Source: JBLIAZ01 sp047632015
Lineage (GTDB): Bacteria; Bacteroidota; Bacteroidia; Flavobacteriales_C; GCA-002722245
Reading direction: 5' to 3'
NCBI GenBank assembly: GCA_047632015.1
Contig: JBLIBC010000011.1
Coordinates: 1 to 23,396 of the forward strand
DNA length: 23,396 nt
In this document: in pieces, positions 1-7,637 of the stretch
Position numbering within the stretch: the first letter of the stretch is position 1
Layout: every line of letters starts with the position of its first letter
Program-made: the position numbers and the translations under genes
Notes under the pieces: model-generated
The model's input: only the letters and a program-made list of their open reading frames with translations
Told to the model about the DNA's origin: nothing
Database searches by the model: none

Positions 1-912
1 TGATCTCATTGGCGCCATACCAGCACCACCTCCTATGTAAATCATTTCAGTACCTGTTTCCTTGATAAAGAATTCTCCATAAGGACCCGAAATAGTTACT
101 TTATCACCTAATTTTCTTGAAAACACGAAAGAAGAACAAATACCTGGGTTAACATCCATCCACCCATTTTTAGCCCTGTCAAAAGGAGGTGTAGCGATAC
201 GAATAGTAAGCATTACAATGTTTCCTTCAGCTGGGTGATTAGCCATTGAATAGGCTCTAAAACAAGGCTCAGGGTTAACCATTTTTAAATCCCACAAACC
301 AAACTTGTCCCAATCTCCTTTAAATTTCTCCGGTCCAATGGGATCACTTGAATCTGGCTCCACATTCATGTCCTTAAAATCAACAGTCAATTCTGGAACG
401 TCAATTTGAATATACCCTCCAGCCTCAAAGTCCAATGTTTCGCCTTCAGGCAATCTAACGATGAATGCTTTAATGAAGGTTGCAACGTTGTAATTAGATA
501 TTACTTCACATTCCCATTTTTTAATTCCAAAAATTTCTGCTGGAATTTCTACTTCCATGTCCTGCTTTACCTTTACCTGGCAACCTAACCTATAATTTTC
601 AGCTATGTGCTTTCTTGAGAAATACGGCTTTTCAGTAGGTAAAATTTCACCTCCTCCAGAATGAACTTGACATTCACACATGGCACATGTTCCCCCTCCA
701 CCACAAGCTGATGGCAGGAAAATTTTGTTGTTTCCAAGAGTTGTAAGCAAAGTCGATCCCGCTTCTGTTTCAATTACTCTTTCACCATTTACGGTAATTT
801 TTACCAATCCAGAAGGAGATAATTTTGATTTGGCAAAAAGTAGTAATCCAACTAAGGCTAAAACCACAATCAAGAAAACTACAACACTAATAATGACAAT
901 TTGAAATTCCAT
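1..912 (-). CDS. nqrF: Na+-translocating NADH:quinone reductase subunit F (partial, C-terminus off the left edge)
   Basis: This subunit is the NADH entry point of the Na+-NQR complex: it takes a hydride from NADH onto FAD and passes electrons through a 2Fe-2S centre to the membrane subunits. I translated 304 residues from the ATG at 912. Residues 4-26 form the membrane anchor. The ferredoxin-like domain has Cys70, Cys76, Cys79 and Cys111 in the C-x5-C-x2-C-x31-C spacing of the known NqrF cluster, plus an extra Cys81. The FAD-binding RAYSMAN motif is at 219-225, and the start of the NAD-binding domain (GGGAGMAP) is at 294-301. The rest of that domain lies outside the window. It is the last nqr gene, 37 bp behind nqrE, and is probably co-transcribed. 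Identity is very secure; only completeness is unknown. Confidence 0.97.
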   Translation of the reverse strand, partial: MEFQIVIISVVVFLIVVLALVGLLLFAKSKLSPSGLVKITVNGERVIETEAGSTLLTTLGNNKIFLPSACGGGGTCAMCECQVHSGGGEILPTEKPYFSRKHIAENYRLGCQVKVKQDMEVEIPAEIFGIKKWECEVISNYNVATFIKAFIVRLPEGETLDFEAGGYIQIDVPELTVDFKDMNVEPDSSDPIGPEKFKGDWDKFGLWDLKMVNPEPCFRAYSMANHPAEGNIVMLTIRIATPPFDRAKNGWMDVNPGICSSFVFSRKLGDKVTISGPYGEFFIKETGTEMIYIGGGAGMAPMRS

Positions 913-949
913 AACTCTATTTTAAATATCTTTTAAACTTACTGTTATA

Positions 950-1567
950 CTATAATTCTATTCCTAAGAAACTCATGAACGCGATCCCCATTAAACCAGT
1001 AATGATGAAAGTGATACCTAATCCTCTTAATGGAGCAGGCACATTTGAGTAACGAATTTTTTCTCTGATAGCGGCTAGTGCAACAATTGCAATCCACCAA
1101 CCTATTCCTGATCCAAAAGCAAACGCTGTTGCTTCCCCAACGGAGCCATACTGCCTTTCTTGCATGAACAATGCACCACCTAAAATAGAACAGTTTACAG
1201 CAATCAATGGTAAGAAAATACCTAAAGCTCCGTACAATCCTGGAGCAAAACGTTCCACAATCATTTCAACCAATTGCACAATTGAGGCTACAACCGCAAT
1301 GAACATAATGAAAGAAAGGAATGATAAATCAACTGTAGCATAGTCAGGCCCTAACCACGAAAGGGCGCCTTCAGCTAATACGTAATTTTCAAGCAAATAA
1401 TTTACAGGTACTGTAACGACCAGTACAAATATCACCGCTAATCCCAATCCTGAAGCTGTTTTCACAGTTTTTGATACCGCTAAATAAGAACACATACCTA
1501 AGAAATAGGCGAAAATCATGTTCTCGACGAAAATACTTTTTACAATTATGTTTATGTAATCTAACAT
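950..1567 (-). CDS. nqrE: Na+-translocating NADH:quinone reductase subunit E
   Basis: An integral membrane subunit of Na+-NQR, 205 residues with about six hydrophobic helices, close to the usual 198-202. Together with NqrD it forms the core that holds an intramembrane iron centre. The two cysteines that match the known ligands are visible: Cys26 in the first helix (GMCSYLAV) and Cys126 in the LPLIAVNCSI segment. NqrD and NqrE are homologous and inserted with opposite topology. The gene sits 25 bp after nqrD and 37 bp before nqrF on the same strand, as expected for one transcript. The ATG at 1567 fits the family start (MLDYINIIVKSIFVEN). Identity is secure. Confidence 0.97.
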   Translation of the reverse strand: MLDYINIIVKSIFVENMIFAYFLGMCSYLAVSKTVKTASGLGLAVIFVLVVTVPVNYLLENYVLAEGALSWLGPDYATVDLSFLSFIMFIAVVASIVQLVEMIVERFAPGLYGALGIFLPLIAVNCSILGGALFMQERQYGSVGEATAFAFGSGIGWWIAIVALAAIREKIRYSNVPAPLRGLGITFIITGLMGIAFMSFLGIEL

Positions 1568-1592
1568 CTCTTTTGTTTTTCTAATTTAAATT

Positions 1593-2225
1593 CTAATTGG
1601 CCTCGATCAATTTTCTGTTTTTAGTACGTTGCACCCATATTACGGTAGCTACTAAAAACAAGGCTATCGGCGACAACAACATTAAACCGTTGTGTTCGTA
1701 CCAACCTCCGTCTTCTATTAACATACCTTCTGGAATAATATTGAATCCCCAAATAGAACCTGAACCAAGAACTTCACGCACAAATCCTACTACTAATAGT
1801 ATCCAAGCATAACCTAATCCATTTCCTACTGCATCCCAAAAAGATGGTCCTGGTTTATTTGCTAATGCAAATGCTTCCAATCGACCCATGATGATACAGT
1901 TTGTAATGATCAAACCAACAAATACTGACAATTGCTTAGACACTTCATAAACGTATGCTTTCAATACTTGATCCACTGTAATTACAAGTGTTGCCACAAT
2001 TACCAATTGAACGATGATTCTAATTTTATCTGGAATCAAATTCCTTATTAAGGAAACTATTACGTTTGCCGCAATTAATACGAACATCACAGATAATGAC
2101 ATCACAAAAGCATTTTCCAACATGATGGTAATTGCCAATGCTGAACATATCCCTAGTACTTGAATGGAAATTGGATTTGAATCGTTTAAAGGATCCTTTA
2201 TCAATTTCATGTTGTTACTTCCCAT
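1593..2225 (-). CDS. nqrD: Na+-translocating NADH:quinone reductase subunit D
   Basis: An integral membrane subunit of Na+-NQR, 210 residues, about six membrane helices, paralogous to NqrE. Cys27 (LGICSALA) and Cys110 (IITNCIIMGR) are in the places of the cysteine ligands of the intramembrane iron centre shared with NqrE. The family-typical GRLEAFA and GLGYAWIL segments follow. The ATG at 2225 gives a five-residue leader (MGSNN) before a second ATG at 2210; either could be used, and there is no Shine-Dalgarno sequence to decide. It lies 31 bp after nqrC and 25 bp before nqrE. Identity is secure; the exact start is not. Confidence 0.96.
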   Translation of the reverse strand: MGSNNMKLIKDPLNDSNPISIQVLGICSALAITIMLENAFVMSLSVMFVLIAANVIVSLIRNLIPDKIRIIVQLVIVATLVITVDQVLKAYVYEVSKQLSVFVGLIITNCIIMGRLEAFALANKPGPSFWDAVGNGLGYAWILLVVGFVREVLGSGSIWGFNIIPEGMLIEDGGWYEHNGLMLLSPIALFLVATVIWVQRTKNRKLIEAN

Positions 2226-2256
2226 TGCTAAAAGTTTATTTTATAAAATTTCTTTC

Positions 2257-2991
2257 TTACTTCTTTAATAATCCAAATGCCTTCATATAAGGTGTAAAAC
2301 CACCTCTTAACATCGCACCAACTCCATTGGAAGTAATGGTTGCTCCCGCAATTGCATCCACTTCGTGTTCTGGATTTTTAACACCTCCTTTTACTACGTT
2401 AATAGAAACGTATTTATCTCCATTCATGATCGTTTTAGGTGACTCAGTAAACATATCTGTAAATGGAGCATCTGCTATTTTAGAACCTAAACCAGGTGTT
2501 TCTGACTTGTGATCAAAAACAACTCCTTCTACCGTATTCATGTCTTTTCCCAATGCAATAAAACACCATATTGGCCCCCATAAACCATTTCCTGCCATTG
2601 GAATAATGTGACGTTCTACTTCTCCATTTTTGTAATGAAATACAGGGTATCTTCGAGAATCAATGCTTCTTTTAGTTGCTTTGTATTCTTTTACAATATC
2701 AATTGAGAAGGCAAGTTCTCCATCAATTACATTTCCGTCTTTGCCATATACATCTTGCGTAAATGATTCTGTGAATATTTTTTCTACTTCGGACATCTCC
2801 ATCTTTTTCAATGAATCAATAGAAGCATACCCTGCAGCAGCTAAAATGAACTGACGCTTTTCGTTCGCAACGTTATCTTGCTGAAGTTTTTTCAATGAAG
2901 TTGCCAATAAAGCCAACCCTGCTCCACATATTACTACAAGGATGACAGCAAATGTCATTGTATATCCCGTACTGTTTTTATTAATTGCCAT
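2257..2991 (-). CDS. nqrC: Na+-translocating NADH:quinone reductase subunit C (covalent FMN carrier)
   Basis: This subunit carries one of the two covalently bound FMNs of Na+-NQR. It has 244 residues: an N-terminal membrane anchor at about 11-31, then a periplasmic FMN-binding domain. The flavin attachment site reads DAIAGAT at 212-218, with Thr218 as the expected FMN-linked residue. The family motif is usually written as SGAT or TGAT, so Ala215 in front of Gly is a small deviation that NqrB here shares. Other family landmarks are GLWGPIW at 136-142 and ETPGLG at 164-169. FMN attachment needs an ApbE flavin transferase, which is not in this window. It is 49 bp after nqrB and 31 bp before nqrD. 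Confidence 0.97.
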   Translation of the reverse strand: MAINKNSTGYTMTFAVILVVICGAGLALLATSLKKLQQDNVANEKRQFILAAAGYASIDSLKKMEMSEVEKIFTESFTQDVYGKDGNVIDGELAFSIDIVKEYKATKRSIDSRRYPVFHYKNGEVERHIIPMAGNGLWGPIWCFIALGKDMNTVEGVVFDHKSETPGLGSKIADAPFTDMFTESPKTIMNGDKYVSINVVKGGVKNPEHEVDAIAGATITSNGVGAMLRGGFTPYMKAFGLLKK

Positions 2992-3040
2992 TTCTAAACG
3001 CTTATGTAATTAGTTATAATATTGTGTTTTGAGCTACAAT

Positions 3041-4315
3041 TTAAGCTTGAGCTTTTACTTCAGCTTTAACTCTTGATAATCTTTTCTTGATGTTACCTTC
3101 CACTATGTAATGATCAATTAATGGCGCCATTACATTCATGAATAAAATTGCCAGCATCATTCCCTCAGGATATGCTGGGTTAAATACACGAATCATGATT
3201 GCCATCATTCCTATTAAGAAACCATAAATGAATTTACCTGTTACTGTTTGTGAGGCTGACACCGGATCAGTAGCCATGAATACCAAACCAAACATGAAAC
3301 CTCCAGCGGTTAAATGTTGTAATATGCTTACTTCCATATAAGGATTAACACCAGCACCTACCGTGTTAAAAATTAAAGTCATAACAGCTGCTCCAGCAAT
3401 TCCTGAAAGCATTACTCTCCATGAAGCAATTCTAGTTAATAATAACAATGCAGCTCCAATTAAGATGGCTATTACCGAAGTTTCTCCTATTGAACCTGGT
3501 ATAATTCCAATGAATGAATCCCACACCGAATAAGCGTTTCCGAGAGCTTCTTGTCCAGCTGCTAATCCTTTTTCTTTAGCTATACCTATACTCGCATTAA
3601 ACCTCGACAGCTGAGTAGCCCCTGCTGTCGCATCAATAGTAAAAGACTTCCCTAATTCATTGATTACAACACCTGCTTCATTAAGCGTATAACCATCAGG
3701 TAACTCAGTGTTTACCCACGCTTTATCTCCAGACAATTGCTTCGGATAAGCAAAGAACAAAAATGCTCTTGCTACTAATGCTGGGTTCAAAATATTCATC
3801 CCAGTTCCACCAAAAACTTCTTTACCAAATACTACCGCAAATGCTGTAGCTACTGCTATCATCCATAAAGGAGTGTCAGCAGGAACAATTAAAGGAATTA
3901 ACATTCCTGACACTAAAAACCCTTCCTCAATAGAGTGTCCTTTATATATAGCGAATGCAAATTCAACACCTAACCCTACTACGTAAGAAACAATTACAAT
4001 TGGTAATACTTGCATAGCACCAAACCATACTTGGTCCAAGAAATCAAATTCAGTCAATAAGCCTAAAGCTTTATAATGCTGAAATCCCGTGTTCCAAATA
4101 CCGAATAATAAACATGGAATTAAAGCCATGATTACAGTATTCATTGTTCTTTTTAAATCGACTGCATCACGAATATGCACACCTTTTTTAGTGGTGTGTT
4201 TTGGCATGAACAAAAAAGTTGCAAAACCGTCAAAAAGCGGCATCCACTTTTCCTTTTTTCCGCCTTTAGCGAAATCAGGTTCCATTTTGTCTAATAATTT
4301 TTCTAAAAACTTCAT
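3041..4315 (-). CDS. nqrB: Na+-translocating NADH:quinone reductase subunit B
   Basis: The largest membrane subunit of Na+-NQR, 424 residues, with about ten hydrophobic helices. It carries the second covalent FMN, binds riboflavin and quinone in characterised members, and belongs to the sodium path. The flavin attachment motif is DATAGAT at 228-234, with Thr234 as the expected FMN-linked residue; as in NqrC, the residue before GAT is Ala rather than the more usual Ser or Thr. The family segments EGFLVSGMLIPLIVPADTP (131-149) and FGGTGMNILNPALVARAF (168-185) are present. It lies 50 bp after nqrA and 49 bp before nqrC in one apparent operon. Identity is secure. Confidence 0.97.
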   Translation of the reverse strand: MKFLEKLLDKMEPDFAKGGKKEKWMPLFDGFATFLFMPKHTTKKGVHIRDAVDLKRTMNTVIMALIPCLLFGIWNTGFQHYKALGLLTEFDFLDQVWFGAMQVLPIVIVSYVVGLGVEFAFAIYKGHSIEEGFLVSGMLIPLIVPADTPLWMIAVATAFAVVFGKEVFGGTGMNILNPALVARAFLFFAYPKQLSGDKAWVNTELPDGYTLNEAGVVINELGKSFTIDATAGATQLSRFNASIGIAKEKGLAAGQEALGNAYSVWDSFIGIIPGSIGETSVIAILIGAALLLLTRIASWRVMLSGIAGAAVMTLIFNTVGAGVNPYMEVSILQHLTAGGFMFGLVFMATDPVSASQTVTGKFIYGFLIGMMAIMIRVFNPAYPEGMMLAILFMNVMAPLIDHYIVEGNIKKRLSRVKAEVKAQA

Positions 4316-4365
4316 CTTAAATTATATAAGGTCCTATTAAATTAATTTCTTCTGGTCAATGTTAA

Positions 4366-5721
4366 TTAAGCGCATTCCTTTTTAACCAAATCCAGTCCCG
4401 CTTGTAAAATTTCTTGCGTTGGTTGTTTTGAAGTACATGCAAATTCACACAAGGCTAGATCTTCAGGTACTACTTCATAAATTCCTAAGCCTTCCATTAA
4501 ATCAATGTCTTCTATTAAACATGCTTTCAATAAATGAACTGGTAAAATGTTCATTGGTAATAATGATTCATATTGGCCAGAAACCACAAATGCACGACCT
4601 TCACCATTTAAATTGGTGTTTAATCGGTATTCCTTGTTTGGAGTTATCCAAGACCACAAAGTATGACTGAAAGAATATTTTTTTGGTTGAATAGGAACTG
4701 CCCACCCAAAGAAATCATATTGATTACCTTCTGGAATTACTGTTAATTGATTATCGTAGAACCCTAAGAAATCATCTTTCTCCACTTTATTTCCAGTTAG
4801 AACGTTTCCGCCTATAAATCTCGGAGCTTCCTCAGCACTTTTGATGTTCCCATCAAAAACACCTGTTAAACTTTGTCCTGTAGTTACGTTGTAATATTTT
4901 GGAGCATTCACTTCAGACCCCGTTAAGGCAATGACTTTTTTAGCAGACACCTTTCCTGTTCTTAAAAAGCTTCCGATGATTGCAACATCTTGTGCATTTA
5001 CTGTCCAAATGACCTCACCTTTATTCATTGGATTAAGGTGGTGGATTTGAATCCCAACATTACCTGCTGGGTGTTGTCCGTTTATTTCAGCAACTTCTGT
5101 ATTATTTACTTTTGAAAGCCAACTTGAAGCATTATTTGATGACACATTCAAGTTAACTTTTCCTGTTCCTGAAAGTTTTGCTAAACCATCAATTCCAGCT
5201 TGGAAATCCTCTTCTCTTCCTTTTAATAAAAAATCGTAATCTGGAGCTAACGGGCTCGAATCAAAAGCCGAAACAAAAACTGCTTTTGGTGAATCAACCG
5301 GATTAGCTATGCTGTTAAATGGACGTTGTTTAACCAATGGCCACAAACCAACATTTAACATTTTTTCAATGATTTGCTCTTTGCTATCGGAAGCACTAAC
5401 TTCGACTTCCTCTGATGCGTCACTTCCGTCTGCTTTAATTTTAATTTCAAGAATCACACGACGAGCACCTCTTACTATTTCACTAATTTCTCCAGATACA
5501 GGTGATGAAAATTTAATTTTTTCATTATTCTTATCAAAATAAACTGGCGTTCCAGCTTTCACCTTAGCGCCTTCCTTTAATAATAATTTTGGAGTAACTC
5601 CATGAAAATCACTTGGTTTGATTGCGAAAAATTCAGACTTAGGAGCTTCAACTATTGCCTTTTCAGCAGTTCCTTGAAGTTTTATGTCTCCCCCTTTTCT
5701 TAGTTTTATTTGTACCGCCAT
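4366..5721 (-). CDS. nqrA: Na+-translocating NADH:quinone reductase subunit A
   Basis: The cytoplasmic peripheral subunit of Na+-NQR, 451 residues against about 446 in well-studied members, with no membrane segment. It starts with the family N-terminus (IKLRKGGDIKLQGTAE) and a Rnf/Nqr-type beta-rich domain, and ends with a short cysteine-bearing tail (CEFACTSKQP at 427-436). It is the first gene of the nqr operon; the spacer behind it (5722-5885) is shared with a divergent gene and should hold the operon promoter. A weak Bacteroidota-type promoter and a 27-bp palindrome are seen there. Start chosen at the ATG at 5721, which puts the conserved N-terminus in frame. Identity is secure. Confidence 0.97.
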   Translation of the reverse strand: MAVQIKLRKGGDIKLQGTAEKAIVEAPKSEFFAIKPSDFHGVTPKLLLKEGAKVKAGTPVYFDKNNEKIKFSSPVSGEISEIVRGARRVILEIKIKADGSDASEEVEVSASDSKEQIIEKMLNVGLWPLVKQRPFNSIANPVDSPKAVFVSAFDSSPLAPDYDFLLKGREEDFQAGIDGLAKLSGTGKVNLNVSSNNASSWLSKVNNTEVAEINGQHPAGNVGIQIHHLNPMNKGEVIWTVNAQDVAIIGSFLRTGKVSAKKVIALTGSEVNAPKYYNVTTGQSLTGVFDGNIKSAEEAPRFIGGNVLTGNKVEKDDFLGFYDNQLTVIPEGNQYDFFGWAVPIQPKKYSFSHTLWSWITPNKEYRLNTNLNGEGRAFVVSGQYESLLPMNILPVHLLKACLIEDIDLMEGLGIYEVVPEDLALCEFACTSKQPTQEILQAGLDLVKKECA

Positions 5722-5757
5722 TTTACTTAAAATTGGATTGAGTAATCTATACGACCG

Positions 5758-5786
5758 CGAAAATAATCTTTCCTTACCTTTATCAA
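5758..5786 (-). promoter_or_regulatory. Possible weak promoter of the nqr operon
   Basis: On the minus strand TATTTTCG (5758-5765) matches the Bacteroidota -7 element TAnnTTTG with one mismatch. A TTG (5784-5786) lies 18 bp upstream of it, where the -33 element belongs. It sits about 37 bp before the nqrA start. This is pattern matching with one mismatch in AT-rich DNA, so confidence is low. Confidence 0.3.
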
Positions 5787-5805
5787 GAAAAATTGAGTAT
5801 TAATA

Positions 5806-5832
5806 TATTATTTAGAACAGTTCTAAATAATA
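5806..5832. promoter_or_regulatory. Perfect 27-bp palindrome, likely operator in a divergent promoter region
   Basis: Two 13-bp arms, TATTATTTAGAAC and GTTCTAAATAATA, flank a single A at 5819, with no mismatch. The site is between nqrA (start 85 bp to the left) and the plug-protein gene (start 54 bp to the right), which are transcribed away from each other. It therefore cannot be a terminator for either and is best read as the binding site of a dimeric regulator. I do not recognise the regulator. The GAAC-N1-GTTC core does not have the spacing of the Gram-positive LexA box (GAAC-N4-GTTC). Confidence 0.6.
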
Positions 5833-5885
5833 GTTTGGCAACATTTTAGTTATAAAAGAAGTTAAGGAATCAGAAATCGAAATTC

Positions 5886-7163
5886 ATGTACAACTTAAGA
5901 TCAATATTAATACTGCCACTCCTGCTACCCATTTGCGTAATGGCACAAAATTTTTCAAACCAATCCTTTAATGACAGCATAAAATCAGTTTTTATAACAC
6001 TGAATAATCCGGGTACAATTACTTCAACTCCAGGAAGAACAAACGAATATAAATTGCCTGCTATTAAAACAAATCAAGCCAACGCCTTGACTCTACATTT
6101 TGATTTACTTTCCAACCAGTACGTTGATTATTCCTACACTTTGGTTCACTGCAATCCTGACTGGACCCCCTCGGACTTATTCAGTAACGAATACTTGGAA
6201 GGATATTCAGAGGATAATATTTTAGATTTTAAATATTCCCAAAACACAGGACAAAATTACATTCACTACAGTCAAAATTTTCCTGATGACAACATGATTA
6301 TTACAAAAAGCGGAAACTATGTTTTGTTGGTATATCCGGTAGGTAAGCGAAATCAAGTGGTATTAAGTCAAAAGTTTTATGTGGTGACAACTAATGTCTC
6401 AATCACTCCTTTACCCTCTAGTTCATTGAGTGATCATAAATCTGTTCATCAAATTAATTTTAAGATTAATCAAAGCAACATCAACTCAACTGATCCAAGA
6501 AATGAGTTCAAAGTAGCTGTATTGAAAAATCAGAATTACAATAATCTAGCGTTTTATATGCCTACTTATATCAACGGCAAATTATTGAGTTACAACAGCT
6601 CTAAAATGAACATTGAAGCAGGGAATGAATTCAGGCAATTTGATACAAGGAACATTAACCTGAGCACAAATGGCTATGGAGTTTACAAAGCATTATATAA
6701 AGACAAACAATACCACAGTATATTGCACCCAGCAACTATTAGAAGTTACGGAACTTACTCTTCAATTAGTGATCATAATGGAAATCAATACATCCAATCA
6801 CAAAGTCATCGATCAGCATATTCTGAAACAGATTACACTTGGGTCTATTTTTACTTGAACTACCCTACTGCAGATTCTACACTGAATCTTTACGTATGGG
6901 GAGCATTGACTAACTGGGAAAAAAAGCAAGAAGCTAAAATGACGTTCAATAAAAAAAGCAACCAGTATGTTGGGAAGCTGTTTTTAAAACAAGGAGTTTA
7001 TGATTTTGCCTATTTAGTCGACAAAGAAGGTAAGCTCACATGGGCTACTGCTGAAGGAAATTATTACGAAACCGATAATTATTATTCGGTGCTGGTATAT
7101 CATAAAAGCTTTACTTCTGACTACTATGAATTGGTAGGATTAAAAAGTTTTAACTATAACTGA
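5886..7163 (+). CDS. Type IX secretion plug-family protein (DUF5103)
   Basis: A 425-residue exported protein of the Bacteroidota-specific DUF5103 family. In the T9SS translocon structure, a member of this family (Plug) closes the periplasmic side of the SprA channel. A signal peptide is visible: a basic start, a hydrophobic core at about 6-18, and a likely cut after Ala20. The family signatures are YTLVHCNPDWTPSDL (84-98), the PDDNM segment (133-137) and SGNYVLLVY (142-150). The C-terminal part (about 300-410) is rich in aromatic residues and should be beta-sandwich. It starts 164 bp from nqrA in the opposite direction and is followed after 67 bp by apaG on the same strand. Family assignment is from memory of these motifs; the plug role itself is inferred from the family, and no other T9SS gene is in the window. 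Confidence 0.85.
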   Translation: MYNLRSILILPLLLPICVMAQNFSNQSFNDSIKSVFITLNNPGTITSTPGRTNEYKLPAIKTNQANALTLHFDLLSNQYVDYSYTLVHCNPDWTPSDLFSNEYLEGYSEDNILDFKYSQNTGQNYIHYSQNFPDDNMIITKSGNYVLLVYPVGKRNQVVLSQKFYVVTTNVSITPLPSSSLSDHKSVHQINFKINQSNINSTDPRNEFKVAVLKNQNYNNLAFYMPTYINGKLLSYNSSKMNIEAGNEFRQFDTRNINLSTNGYGVYKALYKDKQYHSILHPATIRSYGTYSSISDHNGNQYIQSQSHRSAYSETDYTWVYFYLNYPTADSTLNLYVWGALTNWEKKQEAKMTFNKKSNQYVGKLFLKQGVYDFAYLVDKEGKLTWATAEGNYYETDNYYSVLVYHKSFTSDYYELVGLKSFNYN

Positions 7164-7230
7164 TTTTAATCAAGGGAAATACGCAACCTTTTTATAATAT
7201 TTACGTCATAAGACCAACTAGCATATTATT

Positions 7231-7620
7231 ATGAAAAACATCACTAGAAATAGCAATATTGTCATCGCGGTTAAAACCGTCTTTGAAGCTGAATTTTCTC
7301 GTGCAGATGTGCCTAGTTTTATTTTTTCGTATAAAATTAGTATCACCAACAACAACCCTTTTCCTGTAAAACTGGAAAAAAGAGAATGGATGATTACCGA
7401 CAGCAATGGCGAGGTAATCATGGTAAAAGGAGATGGTGTTGTCGGATTAACGCCAGAAATTGCTCCTAATGGAAAATTTGATTATAGTTCCAATGTGAAC
7501 TTAAAATCAGGGATAGGTAACATGAAAGGTAAATTCCAAATGATCAATATATTAAGTGGGGAATCATTTTACGCTGAAATTCAGCAGTTTAAGCTGGAAG
7601 CTGAGTTTATGTTAAATTAA
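7231..7620 (+). CDS. apaG: ApaG domain protein (DUF525)
   Basis: A 129-residue cytoplasmic protein of the ApaG family, which folds as a fibronectin type III-like beta sandwich. Its biochemical role is unsettled; some databases call it a Co2+/Mg2+ efflux protein from genetic data. The family pattern is clear: YKISITNNNPFPVKL (34-48), REWMITDSNG (51-60), GDGVVGLTPEI (67-77) and the YSS..LKSGIGNMKGKFQM region (85-104). Length is typical (125-130). It lies 67 bp behind the plug-family gene on the same strand, probably as a two-gene unit, and converges on folC with a gap of 17 bp. In enterobacteria apaG sits beside ksgA/rsmA; here rsmA is 13 kb away. Confidence 0.95.
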   Translation: MKNITRNSNIVIAVKTVFEAEFSRADVPSFIFSYKISITNNNPFPVKLEKREWMITDSNGEVIMVKGDGVVGLTPEIAPNGKFDYSSNVNLKSGIGNMKGKFQMINILSGESFYAEIQQFKLEAEFMLN

Positions 7621-7637
7621 ATGTGACTCAAGATATT

